This document shows, piece by piece, positions 11,062 through 22,375 of a stretch of DNA of 64,000 nt. The notes under the pieces were generated by a model. That model worked only from the letters and a program-made list of their open reading frames with translations. It was not told the origin of the DNA and did not search any database. The stretch lies in contig NC_059072.1 in assembly GCF_020497125.1 (NCBI RefSeq), positions 271,046,045 to 271,110,044 of the forward strand, read 5' to 3'. This DNA comes from Mauremys mutica (taxonomy: Eukaryota > Chordata > Testudines > Geoemydidae). How positions within the stretch are numbered: position 1 is the first letter of the stretch; each line of letters starts with the position of its first letter. Position numbers and translations under genes: made by a program.

Positions 11062-13885
11062 ATGCAGAGCTCTCCAGCAGAGGAGTTCATGTAATCTCTG
11101 AATAGAAAGAGGGACCCGGCTTAGACTGACCGGGAACTCTTGGATCTGATCGGTGTGTGGGGCAAGGAGTCTGTGCTTTCGGAGCTGCGCTCCAACAAAC
11201 GGAATGCAAAGACCTACGAGAAGGTCTCCAAAGCCATGATCCAGACTGAGGATACAGCCGTCATGCAACGCATCGCCGCGTGAAAACCAAGGACCCCAGA
11301 CAAGGCTACCAAAAAATCAAAGCGGCAAACGGACGCTACGGAGCCTGCCACCAGTGCCCCACCAGTGACCATGGACTCTGATGATGGGACAGTGTCGACG
11401 GACAGTTCCTCGACGATGTTCACGGACGGGGAAGATGAGGAAGTGTTTGTGGAGGACGAGGCAGGCGAGAGCGCTTACAACGCTGGTTTCCCCGACAGCC
11501 AGGATCTCTTCATCACCGTCACGGAGATCCCCTACCAACCCTCCCCGGCCATGAACCCAGATCCTGAATCAGGGGTAGGAGCAGTCGGTAAGTGCTTTAA
11601 CCATGTTAACTTTTATTCTTAATATAACAGGAATCTGAAGTGTGTGAGAAGGAGGTCTCTCTATATATGGTGATAGATCAGAAATCCTCCTGGGAGATAT
11701 CCACGAAGCTCTACTTCCGTTAATCGATAAGCATCAGCAGGAGGTTCCTGGGGAGAGCTGCCTTATTGGGTGCTCCGTGATAGCACCCTTTTCCGCGCGA
11801 GGCTTTCATGCGGTATTCAGGGAGCATTGCATCGGTCCGTGGTTCGTGATAGATTTCACGCAGCATGCGCTCTCTATCTCCTTCAGTGCCCGTCCTCACG
11901 GTGATATCGCTAGGAGACTCATGCATCTAATTAGGGGAATTACTGTAATGTTACGCCTGGTCCAAAGTATTTTTAAAAAATCTCCGGACAGACGGCATAG
12001 CAGAGACTCAGCACGCTGCTGCGAGACGAGCGTAACGGAAAGCCAAAGAATCAAATGGACGCTCATGGAGGGAGTGGGGACTGAGGACGCAAGGTATCCC
12101 ACAGTTCCTGCTGTCTCCGAAAATGATTTGCATTCTTGGCTGAGCTCCAAATGCTTCTAGGGACAAAAACAGTGTCCGCGGTGGGTCAGGGCATAGCTCG
12201 GCAATTTACGCACCCCCACCCCCACCCCCAGAAGTGAAAGGGAAAACAATCCTCTCTTGACTCTTTTACATGTCACCGTATCTTTACTGAATGCTGCAGA
12301 TAGACGCGATGGTGCAGCACTCAACACCAACATCCTTGCTTCCCCCACGCTATGGATGGCTGATGGTACAAAATGACTGGTACCCGTCCTCATCATCAGC
12401 CTATTGCCACATGGGGCAGTGCAAAAGGATTGGTAACCATGCCGACTACTATCTGTCAGGTTCCCCAGTGTCAGGTGAACCTAATTTTTCCTGGTAGATG
12501 GTACAATATGGCTGGTAACCATCGTCATCATAGCAACAGGGGGCTGAGCTTCATCAGCCTCCACCCTTCATGTGTAAAGAAAAGATTCAATTGCCCCTGG
12601 ACTAGCAGCAGGATGCTGGGCTCCTCTCCTCCACACTCCTTAATGTCCTATGTGGACTATCATAGCAACTGGAGGCTGCCTTCCACTCATTTCTCACTAA
12701 CAAGTCACTGTGTCTTATTCCTGCATTCTTTATTACTTCATCACACAAGTTGGGGGACAATGCTATGGTAGCCCAAGAAGGCTGGGGAAGAATGGAATGA
12801 ACAGGTGGGGTTGTTGCAGGAGCACCCCCTGTGAATAGCATACAGCTCATAATCTATGCAGGATCTGACACAGAGCAGCTGTGCTCTCTGGTTCTCTGAT
12901 ACAGTGGTTCTCTAGTACACTTGCCCATATTCTAGGCAGGACTGATTCTATTTTTAGATACCAAAAAGGAGGGATTGACTCAGGGAGTCATTCCCAATTT
13001 TTGCTTTTGCGCCCCTGGCTGCTCGGCCAGGGGCACTTATGACAGCACCAAATGGTGCAGTGCAAAAGGACAGGTAACCATGCCCATCTTATTACCATCT
13101 TATTACCAATTTATGGTATGGTAGATGGTACAATATGGCTGGTAACCATCTCTGCTGTCATGCAAAAGCAAAAGCATGCTGCTGTGTAGCGCTGCTGGCC
13201 CGCCTCTGTCAGCGGCATCTAGTACACATACGGTGACATACACAAAAGGCAAAACAGTGTCCATGGTTGCCACGCTATGGCGTATGCCAGGGCAATTCTG
13301 GGAAAACGGGCTTGAAATGATTGTCTGCCGTTGCTTTCCCGGAGGAAGGAATGACTGGCGACATTTACCCAGAATCCACCGTGAAAATTATTTGTGCCCC
13401 AGCAGACACAGGGGTCTCAACCCAGAATTCACAAAGACAGCCTAGACTCAGTTAATTGTTCGCAAAAATGTATCTTTGCAAGGAATTCACTCCCTGTTTC
13501 CCATCTCACAGCTTCCACTGTCTCCAGACCTGCCACAGCATCCCCCTCGCAGAGTCTGGCAAAGATTAGGCGGAGAAAGAAAAAGACAAGGGACAAGATG
13601 TTCTATGAACGTATGGGCTGCTACCTAGCCGAGGCGGACCAGCAGAGCCAGTGGAGGGAGACCGTCTCTCTGTACCAGCGCTCACACAGCGAACGGGAGG
13701 AGAGGTGGCGTGAGGAAGACAAGCAGGCGACTCAAACAATGTTTGGACTAGTGAGGGAGCAAACGGACACGCTCAGGCGCCTTGTGGATGTTCTGCAGGA
13801 CCGCAGGAGCACAGAGCCCCCCTGCAGTGTATCTGCAACCGCCCTCCCCCGCCACAAAGTTCCATACCCCCCTCACCCAAAATAA
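11062..13885 (+). pseudogene. Harbinger SANT/Myb-like gene, two exons, degraded
   Basis: The DNA-binding partner of Harbinger transposase. Exon 1 (11062-11587) starts MQSSPAEEF and contains the SANT core LLDLIGVWGKESVL and RNAKTYEKVSKAM, then an acidic domain (FTDGEDEEVFVEDEA). It is broken by TAA at 11092, TAG at 11122 (probably from TGG), a shift near 11268 leading to TGA 11281, and a deletion near 11340. A consensus donor GTAAGT at 11588 and an acceptor ending TCACAG at 13511 join the two frames in phase across a 1.9-kb intron. Exon 2 (13512-13885) encodes a basic patch (KIRRRKKKTRDKMF) and a coiled coil rich in E, R and Q, ending in a Pro-rich tail. Confidence 0.8.
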
Positions 13886-14754
13886 CCAGAAGGAGGGGCG
13901 CCAGAGGCCGTGTAAACTGTCACTGCACCCCAGCAGAGTGTTCAAGTACCAAAATGCTCTCATACCCTACATTTGCAGAAGTCGTTCCCTTCCGGACTCA
14001 CACAAGTCCCAATCCCAGTTCCATCCCCTGAGTGTCTACTTAAGTAAAAAAAATACTTTGCTGTTAATTACTGTTTCCGTCATGTTTTTTCAAAGAAGTC
14101 TGTGTTTGAATGGGGGGCGTGGGGAAGGGGGTTGTTAATTGCATAGGACAGTCACCTTTCCCAGGGTACAGACACGGGGGCAGGATCAGCAGCGGGTCAC
14201 ACACACAGTGCAGTCAGTAGGCACCATGGTCGGTATGGGAGGTGGTTTCCAGGTTCTGTGTGGGCGGGGGGGATGTGACTTTGTAGCGGGGGAGGGCGGT
14301 TACAGATCTTATACAGCGGTCCTTGTCCTGGAACGCTGAGTCATGCAGCAAAGGAATCTGTATCCGTACTCCTCCGCCACAAGGTCACATATCCCCCCGC
14401 ACACAGAATTCGAAAAAGAGGGATGGCAGGCTCCGTTGAAAGAAGCATTCCGGCACTGCGGACCGCTCTAGGAGCAGGAGCCTGTCATTCGTTGAGTTTA
14501 GAGGCGGTCTTTACATCACCGCACACCCTACCCAGCACAGTCTGCCTCCCAGTTTCAACCCTTTAACGCAAAGTCATGAATAAAGAAACCTTTCTTCAGT
14601 AACAATGGGACATGTATTTTATTTTTACACGTGTGTTGGAAGTGGGGGAAACGGGGTGAACGGGGTATGTAACCGAAGAGGAGAGTCAACAGTCAGTGGG
14701 TAAAGAAACAGGGGCAGGTTCAGCTTCTCTGTAAAGAAACTGAACAGTCACAGG

Positions 14755-15165
14755 TCACGCTGCTCGCTGGTATGTGAAGAGTTCCTTGTCGCTGTCCCAG
14801 GCACCTGTATAGGGCTTCATGAGCAAGTGCATTAGCGGGCAGGCTGGGTCCCCGAGGATGACTTTAGGAATCTGCTCATCCACAACAGTTATTTCGTGGT
14901 CCGGGAAGAAACTACCTTCCTGCAGGTGTCTGAGCAGCCCACAGTTCCTGAAAACACACGCATCATGAACCTTGCCCGGCCACCCGACGTTGATGTTTGC
15001 AAAACGTCCCCTATGGTCCCCCAGTGCTTGCAGCACCATTGAAAAGTAGCCCGATTTCTCATCAGCTGACTGTGGAAGAGGTGGACGATAAAGTGCGAGG
15101 AGGAGAAAACGGCGATGATCGCAGCGGGCTCCATGCTTGCAGTGCTGTGGCGTCCGCGCTGTCAC
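14755..15165 (-). pseudogene. Harbinger transposase fragment (HARBI1/DDE_Tnp_4)
   Basis: Minus-strand frame whose homologous part begins near 15057 with SGYFSMVLQAL, followed by NINVGWPGKVHDACVF, FFPDHEITV, VILGDPACPLM and LMKPYTG. This is the middle of the HARBI1 nuclease. The VHDA motif keeps one catalytic aspartate. The upstream DGTH-type aspartate is missing because a deletion joins an N-terminal leader (ATG at 15134, another frame) directly to this block. The frame stops at 14755, before the VECAFGRLK block that supplies the catalytic glutamate. It cannot encode an active transposase. Confidence 0.88.
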
Positions 15166-15460
15166 TGACCAGAAAAGTGCACGAACAGATTGCCCGCTGG
15201 CGCTTTCAAGGAGGGAGGGAGGGAGGTTGTGATTGACGGTTCAATGACGACACTTACCCAAAACCACCCTCGACACATTTCTCCCCCCAGCAGGCATTGG
15301 GGGCTCTACCCAGCATTCCAATGGGCAGCGGGGACTGCGGGAACTGTGGGATAGCTTCCCACAGTGCACCGCTTCCAAAGTCGACGCTGGCCCCGTGAAT
15401 GTGGACTCAGAAATTCGAATTAGTGTATTTAGTATGGATACACAAATTCGACTTCATAAG

Positions 15461-15520
15461 GTCGAATCCACAAATTCGAACTAAGTTGATTCGAAATAGT
15501 CTTGTAGTGTAGACAAGGCC
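15461..15520 (-). repeat. Harbinger right terminal inverted repeat
   Basis: Inverted copy of the left end: TAGTGTAGACAAGGCC at the edge, with 'aattcgaa' words just inside. Confidence 0.85.
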
Positions 15521-15659
15521 CTAGAGAACATAATTTTTAATATAAATACATAACTCGCCACATATTTTCCAGACACATATACCTCATAATGAGTATGGTG
15601 ACCAGAATGAGACAGGCTTTCATTACAGACCTTATATGACATTCTTTGATAGACTAGTA

Positions 15660-15968
15660 CAGGGGTAGGCAACCTATGGCACAGATGCCAAAGGTAGCAC
15701 GCGAGCTGATTTTTAATGGCACTCACACTGCCCGGGTCCTGGCCACCTGTCTGGGGGGCTCTGCATTTTAATTTAATTTTAAATGAAGCTTCTTAAACAT
15801 TTTAAAAACCTTATTTACTTCACATACAACAATAGTTTAGTTATATATTATAGACTTATAGAAAGAGACCTTCTAAAAACGTTAATGTATTACTGGCATG
15901 CAAAACCTTAAATTAAAGTGAATAAATGAAGACTTGGCACACCACTTCTGAAAGGTTGCTGACCCCTG
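15660..15968 (+). mobile_element. hAT-like MITE, exact 8-bp TSD
   Basis: A 309-bp non-coding element with terminal inverted repeats CAGGGGTAGGCAACCT and (right end inverted) CAGGGGTCAGCAACCT. GACTAGTA occurs immediately before (15652-15659) and after (15969-15976). The CAGGG ends and 8-bp TSD are the hAT signature. A related copy in the opposite orientation lies at 61463-61773. Confidence 0.93.
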
Positions 15969-15976
15969 GACTAGTA

Positions 15977-16978
15977 TGTAGATATCAGGCCCAGGAGATT
16001 CCTGTGACCCTTTGTACCCCTGTGCCCTCTGCCAATTAGAACCCAGAGGTTTTGAGTCACAGCTAGCATTCACACCAGAGATGTCAAAGACCAAATAGTC
16101 CTAAAGAATGAGCCACTTTGTAAATCTTAATAGTGATCTCTCCAGATCAATCTGGCCCCTTTCACAAGAACTGGATTCACATTTAAAAAAATAAAAATAA
16201 TCAGTAAACTGTCTAAACAAATTGTGGGAGGGGGGAAGTTATATCTGTACTATCCACTACCAGTTATTGATTACTGGTTTAGAAGAGTAATCAGTTTCAT
16301 ATCACATTTTATAAAGGAAATAAGTTATTGCTTGTATTTTCACATCATTTTCAGAGTGTGGCTATAGTAGATAGAATGACAAAAATTGTTCACACTCAGG
16401 ACACGAATGAAAGAATTAGCAATAGAAAATGTTGATATATTTCTATAGTCAAATTCTCTCATCACAGAACTTCAGTGCCTGCTATGCCTTTATTCTGAGC
16501 ACACAGACTCATTTTTATTCCAGTGCAAAGATTATTATTAGACTGACAAATGGCATCAAACTAATCCATCCTCTTGACAAAAAGAGATTGTAACAAGAAC
16601 AGAGAAAACTACAACCTTTTTTCATCCTTGTGACTACAATAAGATGAGAAATACATTCAAGAGGAAGACTCTTTTTGTGCTGAAGATTGTAACGAGAATG
16701 AAAAATGTTACAGAATGAGCCCATTTTTATGACAATCTAATCTTAACTTCCTAATCTCATGGTATACTCCTTTAGATTGGACCTGAGTCATTCATGACAC
16801 TACTCAAAGTTCTTTTGCTCTTTTATCTGCTCAAAGAAAGATGAGAGCCCAGGGCTTGTGAAACAAATCTAAGAAGCCAAATTTCAGACTTCATGATATT
16901 CAAGGGCTGATGCAAAAAAGGAAAACAGATTGTTACCAAACATATAATTATCCCAAAATGGTCTGGGATTTGTTTTGC
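15977..16978. other. AT-rich DNA, nothing recognised
   Basis: Unique-looking sequence with chance frames only. Confidence 0.5.
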
Positions 16979-18668
16979 AACAAACTGACAACAGTAATAA
17001 ATCACCAGGACCAGATGTTATTCACCCAGGCATTCTGAAGGAACTCAAATATGAAATTGCAGAACTACTAATTGTGGCATGTAACCTATCACTTAAAGCA
17101 GCTTCTGCACCAAATGACTGGAGTATAGCTAATGTGAAACCAAATTTTTTAAAAAAAGTTTCAGAAGCGATCCTGGCAATTACAGGCCAGTAAACCTAAC
17201 TTCAGAACCAGGCAAACTGACTGAAATTATACTAAAGAGTGGAATTGTCGGACACACAGATGAACCAGAATTGTGGGGGAATAGTCAACATGGCTTTTAT
17301 AAAGGGAAATCATGCCTCACCAATCTATTAGAATTCTTGAGAGGGTCAGCAAACAAGTGGATGGGGTGATCCAGTCAATATAGTGTACTTGGACTTTCAG
17401 AAAGCCTTTGACAAGGTCCCTCACCAAAGGTATTACATGACTGCAAAGTATGCAGTCATGTAATAAGAGGGAATATCCTCTCAGGGATGAGTCACTGGTT
17501 AGAAGACAGGAAACAAAGGGTAGAAATAAATCTTAAATTATCAGAATGGAGAGGGCTAAATAGTAGGTCCTCCAAGGATCTGCTCTGGGACCAGGGCTAT
17601 TCAACTTATTCACAAATGATCTGGAAGAAGGGGTAAACAGTGAGGTGGCAACATTTGCAGATGATAAAAAATTACTTGGGACAGTTAAGTCCAAAGCAGA
17701 CTGCGTGGAGTTACAAAAGGATCTCACAAAACTGGGTGACTGGACAACAAAATGGCAGAGGTATTCAATATTGATAAGCACAACATAATGCTCATTAAAA
17801 AAACATAATCCCAACTATAAAGTCAAAGTGATGGGGTCTAAATTAGCTGTCACCAGTAAAGGATAAGATCCTGGAGTCATTGTGCATAGTTGCCTGAAAA
17901 CATCAGCTCAACATGCAGCAGCAGTCAAAAAAGCTAACAGAATGTTAGAAACTATTAGGAAAGGTATAAGTAGTAAGACAGTAAATATCATAATACCACT
18001 ATATAAATCCATGGTATGTTCACACCTTGAATACTGCATGCAGTTTTTGTCACTTCATCTCAAAAATATATGTATTAGAAATGGAAACGTTATACATAAG
18101 GGCAACACAAATGATTAGGGGTATGGAACAGATTCCATGTGAGGAGAGATTAAAAAAACTGGGACTTTTCAGCTTGGAAAAAGAAATGACTAAGGGTGGA
18201 TATGATAGAGGTCCATTAAATCATGAGTGGTTTGGAGAAGGAGAATGTGTCATTTATCCCTTCACATAACACAAGAACCAAGGGTCACCTGATTAAATTA
18301 GTAGACATCAGGTTTAAAACAGACATTGTACTTCTTCATACAATGCAGTCAACCTGTGGAACTCGTTGCCAGGGGATGTTGTGATGTCCAAAACTATAAC
18401 TGGGTTCAAAAAATAATTAGATAAGTTCCCGAAAGATAGATCCATTAATGGCTATTTAAGCCAAGAGAGTCAGAGATGCAAGCCCATGTTCTTGGTGTCC
18501 CTAGCCTCTGAATGACCGAAGCTGAATGACAAGGGATGGATCACTCAATAATTGCCATGTTCTGGTCATTCCCTGTGAAGGATCTGGCACTGGCCACTGT
18601 CAAAATACAGAATACTGGGCTAGCTGGACCATTGGTTTGACCCAGTATGGCCATTTTCACATACTTAT
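16979..18668 (+). mobile_element. CR1 LINE, 1.7-kb degraded copy
   Basis: 5'-truncated CR1 beginning inside the reverse transcriptase (NSNKSPGPDVIHPGILKELK near 16990) and running through the 3' UTR to 'ccagtatggccattttcac'. Landmarks in order are YLDFQKAFDKV at about 17386 (catalytic Asp), LQGSALGPGLFNLFTNDLE near 17572, FADD at 17654-17665 (catalytic Asp pair), EYCMQFLSLHLK near 18030, RATQMIRGMEQIP near 18100 and LGLFSLEK near 18160. YLDF and FADD lie in different frames and many stops occur, so the copy is dead and older than the CR1 at 6077. Confidence 0.9.
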
Positions 18669-19784
18669 GGGAGGAAAAGGGAAAAGGAACAGCAGCAAAG
18701 TCTAATGGCAAGGAGGAGGAGCAGGGGAAAGTTGATATTTTATTTATGTAAATAAATTTTAAAAACCTACATACACATTTGATTGGCTCACTCTTCCCCC
18801 TGCACCCCGCTGCCATATACCCATCTTCTGAATGTTGCTTGTATTCTTAGATTGTAAGTTCTGCAGGGGAGGGGTCTTGTCTACATCTGCTGAAGAGGTG
18901 GATGGAAAATAAGTTTCCTGTCACATGAAACTTTTCAAGATTTCAGGAACTGCATTGTTCCATATTAGAATGAACCTGGAACATTTTGAAGTTGTTGTTT
19001 TTCATGAAAAAAAAAAGTTTTGGAGAGAAAGAGAACATGCAAGACCCACCCCAAAACAACCAATAGCCAGGACACTCCCGAGATAGGGGAAACCTATCAA
19101 GTTCCTAGTCTGAAGTAGACAGAGCAGAGACATGAACCTGAGTCACCTGCATCTCAGGGGAGTTCTTGCCCACCAGGCTGTTTGGTATTGTGGCATGCAC
19201 ACCTCTCTCTCTGATTTTGACCAGAAATTCTATCCTTGACTTGAGACACCTTCCCTGACAAAACTTTGTTGAAACTGCAACATGGTTTGGTTTTGACAAA
19301 TTGGCATTTTCCAATGAAAAATGCTTAGCTGAAAAATTCCTGATCAGCTCTGCTTTGCAGTGCCTTGTACATCATGGTTGTGATCAGGACTATGTCATAA
19401 ACATTTTATGCATGGTTTTCAGAGTCATTCACTATTTCAAGTACTGCTTTGAATAATTAGTTTAAGTTTCAGTTTCTTCTGTAAACCTTACATCTCCTTT
19501 CCTAATAAGCATCCTCAACTCCCAGGACTGTCTGCTCATTGTTTTCTAGTAAAGATGATATTTGTTCATATTAACTGTCCTGGTGAAGATGTCAAGTTGA
19601 TTCCAGTTCACTGTCTGGGTTGCATCAGAGTTTAAAGAGGTAAAGCTCATATATGCTTATTCTTCTCTAAATATTAATTCTACTCTGTATCAAATATGAA
19701 TTAGTGTTGATCTGTCAAATATCAAAATAAATGCACTTAGACAATTTTCAAAAATAATTATGTTGAAACTGTGTGTAACTATGA
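18669..19784. other. No gene; weak MITE-like segment
   Basis: No coding potential. The part from about 18940 to 19350 ends in 'tttttcctgatcagctctgc'-like wording that resembles the ends of the GCTGGTC-type MITEs at 38780 and 46139, but the partner end is not clear. Confidence 0.3.
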
Positions 19785-19940
19785 TGGGGTATGTACCCCG
19801 TGGGCTTGAGAAGCCAATTAACATAGCAGGCTACATCTGAAAAGTGGGCCAAGCTTAAGCCGAGCTGGAGAGGGGCTTGGAGAGGACTATAAACAGCAGA
19901 AGTTGAGAGCAGAAAGGAGCCTACTTACCACTTCCCTGTA
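19785..19940 (+). mobile_element. Possible LTR fragment
   Basis: Reads TGATGGGGTATGTACCCC at the left, a purine-rich leader, then 'gaggactataaacagcag', a TATA-box arrangement like that of the LTRs at 51852 and 34827. The right end is not identifiable, so this is at most a truncated LTR. Confidence 0.4.
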
Positions 19941-20149
19941 TTAATTGTATATCAAGGCCAATTAATATATTGTTGAATGTCGATAATGCTGAAGGAATCC
20001 CAACCTCAAGCCTTAGAAAAGCAAATTGAGGACTCTTTAAGAGGAAGTGCTATGAGTATCTAAATTCCAGTTGTACAAGTGAAAATTTAGAGGAATGTCA
20101 GGTTAATATGATAGAGTTGTAGCAGCAGCCAAGTCTCTCTATGTAACAT

Positions 20150-22375
20150 GGAATTGCCACAAACTCAGTAATTCAATTCCCTGGTGGAATGAAGATTGTA
20201 AAGCAGCAATGAAAGAAAGAAACCAGGCATACAAACAAGTAAAAAGTATATGAATAACAAGGACTTAATGAACTATAAAATATGTAAAGTGGTGGCAGAG
20301 AGAGTTATTAACAAGGCACAGAAAGAGTTAGATAAAATACTATAGGAAAATGAACAGAGATTCCAAGATTTCAAAGACATATAAATAGGATAAAAGAATG
20401 AATGGGATACAGAGCAAAAACAAATTTATACCTGGTCTTATCATAAGTGATATAAGTTGAAAGTTCTAACCTGGGAAAAGCAGAAATTTTAGGAAAAGAG
20501 TTTCAAAAAGTCAGTAGTGACACACAAAATTCTTTATTTTGTGTACAAAGAATGTTTGCTGAAGAAAATTGTGAACTCTTAAAAAGCTGGGTAGAACATA
20601 AAGATGATGTACTGAATGAAAATTTCAGCTAAAAATATTCAAAAAAGGTATAGACAAACATAAAAATACAGTTCCAAGTAAAGATATCATATGTAAGGCA
20701 ATGATTAGGCACCTACCAGAAAGTAGTTTAATGATTTTATTGAAATTATATAATAGTATATGGGGAGAAGGAATATTAGCGGTAAAATGGAAGCAAATGG
20801 TGGTTATACCATTAAGAAGACCTGGTAAATTATGCACAAGACCTGATATGTATAGACCTATTGCTCTCCCATAATGTGAGGACCAAATTATGGAAAGAAT
20901 GATAAATGAGATATTAGCAGCATACTGGGGGGAAATGAAATTATAAACTGTATACAAAGTTTTTATGAAAGTGGTTTCAAGAAAAGATGATGCACAGTTG
21001 TGGGTTTAGAAATGGAAACACAGAAAAGCAAGAGGGATAGAGAGGTTATGATCACTGTCTTTTTGGACATTGAAAAAAACCACATAACATGCTATAGAGG
21101 GAAGGCTTGCTGTATAAACTATCTGCAATTGGAATAAGAAGAAGAATGTTCTGGTGAATAAGAAATTCCTTAAGTGACAAAACCAGAAAAGTCAGGGTGG
21201 GGAAAGCTTTGCTGAAAATTTATAAACTTACTCATGGCACTTCACATGGGATTGTTATCAGCCCTACTTTGCTTAATAGCATGATTAATAATTGCCCAGA
21301 AAGTGTATGGGCAAGAGTAAGTATTACTCTATTTGTGGAAGTCTGTGCTCTATGGGTCAAACTCCAGAAGAATTAAGAGAGTGCCTTATTAGTACTTTTC
21401 CTAGCTCAGGGGGATTTCAAAATGGGTAGATACTTGGGAATTTAAGTTCTTCTTCGAACCCTGTTATAGTCTTGACCTTCACAACATCCTTTGGCAAAGA
21501 GTTCTACAGGTTGACTGTGCGTTGTGTGAACACTTCCTTTTGTTTATTTGAAACCTGCTGCTTATTAATTTCATTTGGTGACTCCTAGTTTTTGTAAAGG
21601 AATAAATAATACTTCCTTGTTTTAGCAAGTGAGAACTAGATAAATTCATGGAGGATAGGTCCATCAATGGCTATTAGCCAGGATGGGCAGGGATGGTGTC
21701 CCTAGTCTCTGTTTGCCAGAAGCTGGGAACAGGCGACAGGGCATGGATCACTTGATGATTACCTGTTCTAGTCATTACCTCTAGGGCAGCTGGCATTGGC
21801 CATTGTCGGAAGACAGGATACTTGGTTAGATGGACCTTTTGGTCTGATCCAGTATGGCCATTCTTATGGTAACAAAGGGAATGAACTTCATAAAAAGGAA
21901 AAATGGAACCTGCATCTCTATGCAGAGAAAATTCTGGGAGTTCAAAATTTTATATTCTTAAGAGCTATGTTCAAAACAAACTAACATGGAAAGATTATAT
22001 AGGTAATATCAAGACTAAATGTAAAAATAGGGTGAATCCGCTTAAAAGTATTGATGGGAACACATGGGGTGCAGATAAGAATATGTTGATGATGTTGTCT
22101 AGGGCATGACGTTTTAGATTATGGATGCCAAGACTTCAGTTCAGCTTCTAAATCTACACTTAAACATGCAGAGCCAATCCAAGCCCATGCTCTGAGAACT
22201 GCATGTGGTGCAAGTATTACAACACCATTGTGTGTGATGCAGGTAGCTATGGGAGAAATGCCTATAAATCTAAGGATTAAATTGTTAGATTTAACTTTTG
22301 GGCTAAGGTTAACGGCAATGGTGAAGATAACAGAAATAAACAAATACATGAGGACTCTTGGGAATTAGACAGACC
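20150..22375 (+). mobile_element. I/jockey-like LINE, decayed and split by CR1
   Basis: A non-LTR retrotransposon unlike the CR1 copies. Broken translation gives PWWNEDCKAAMKERNQAYK at 20179 (end of the endonuclease region), PGKLC then MYRPIAL at 20848-20868, REVMITVFLDIEK at about 21042 (the catalytic Asp of motif A), HGIVISPTLLNSMIN near 21245, and, after the CR1 insertion 21444-21869, YGNIKTKCKNRV-type sequence, WGADKNMLMML at 22065 and NLRIKLLDLTFGLRL near 22268. The order and the WGAD motif match the I/jockey-type reverse transcriptases I know mainly from invertebrates. The FADD box is replaced by FVEV near 21330. The frame shifts often. A downstream RNase H was not found. Confidence 0.7.
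21444..21869 (+). mobile_element. CR1 LINE with 5' inversion
   Basis: Two adjoining CR1 segments in opposite orientation. 21444-21630 is the inverted part: on the minus strand it encodes SHQMKLISSRFQINKRK and QRMLT, and ends at 'gggttcgaagaagaactt'. 21632-21869 is the direct part, starting 'agaactagataaattcatgg' and running through the 3' UTR to 'ggccattcttatgg'. The two segments are contiguous in the parent CR1, so this is one insertion with the 5' part flipped, the pattern left by twin priming. It interrupts the I-like LINE. Confidence 0.82.

Larger units (their letters stand above)
10696..15520 (+). mobile_element. Harbinger DNA transposon, complete ends
   Basis: A 4.8-kb PIF/Harbinger element. 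The left end reads GGCCTGGTCTACACTAG and the right end, reverse-complemented, GGCCTTGTCTACACTAC. Both are followed inward by clusters of TTCGAA. CTA lies directly outside each end (10693-10695, 15521-15523) and is taken as the 3-bp target duplication. Inside are the family's two genes in convergent orientation: a plus-strand SANT/Myb-like gene with one intron and a minus-strand HARBI1 transposase. Both are inactivated: the SANT gene has stops and a deletion, and the transposase has a large internal deletion. The copy is therefore non-autonomous but retains the ends needed for cross-mobilisation. Confidence 0.9.
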
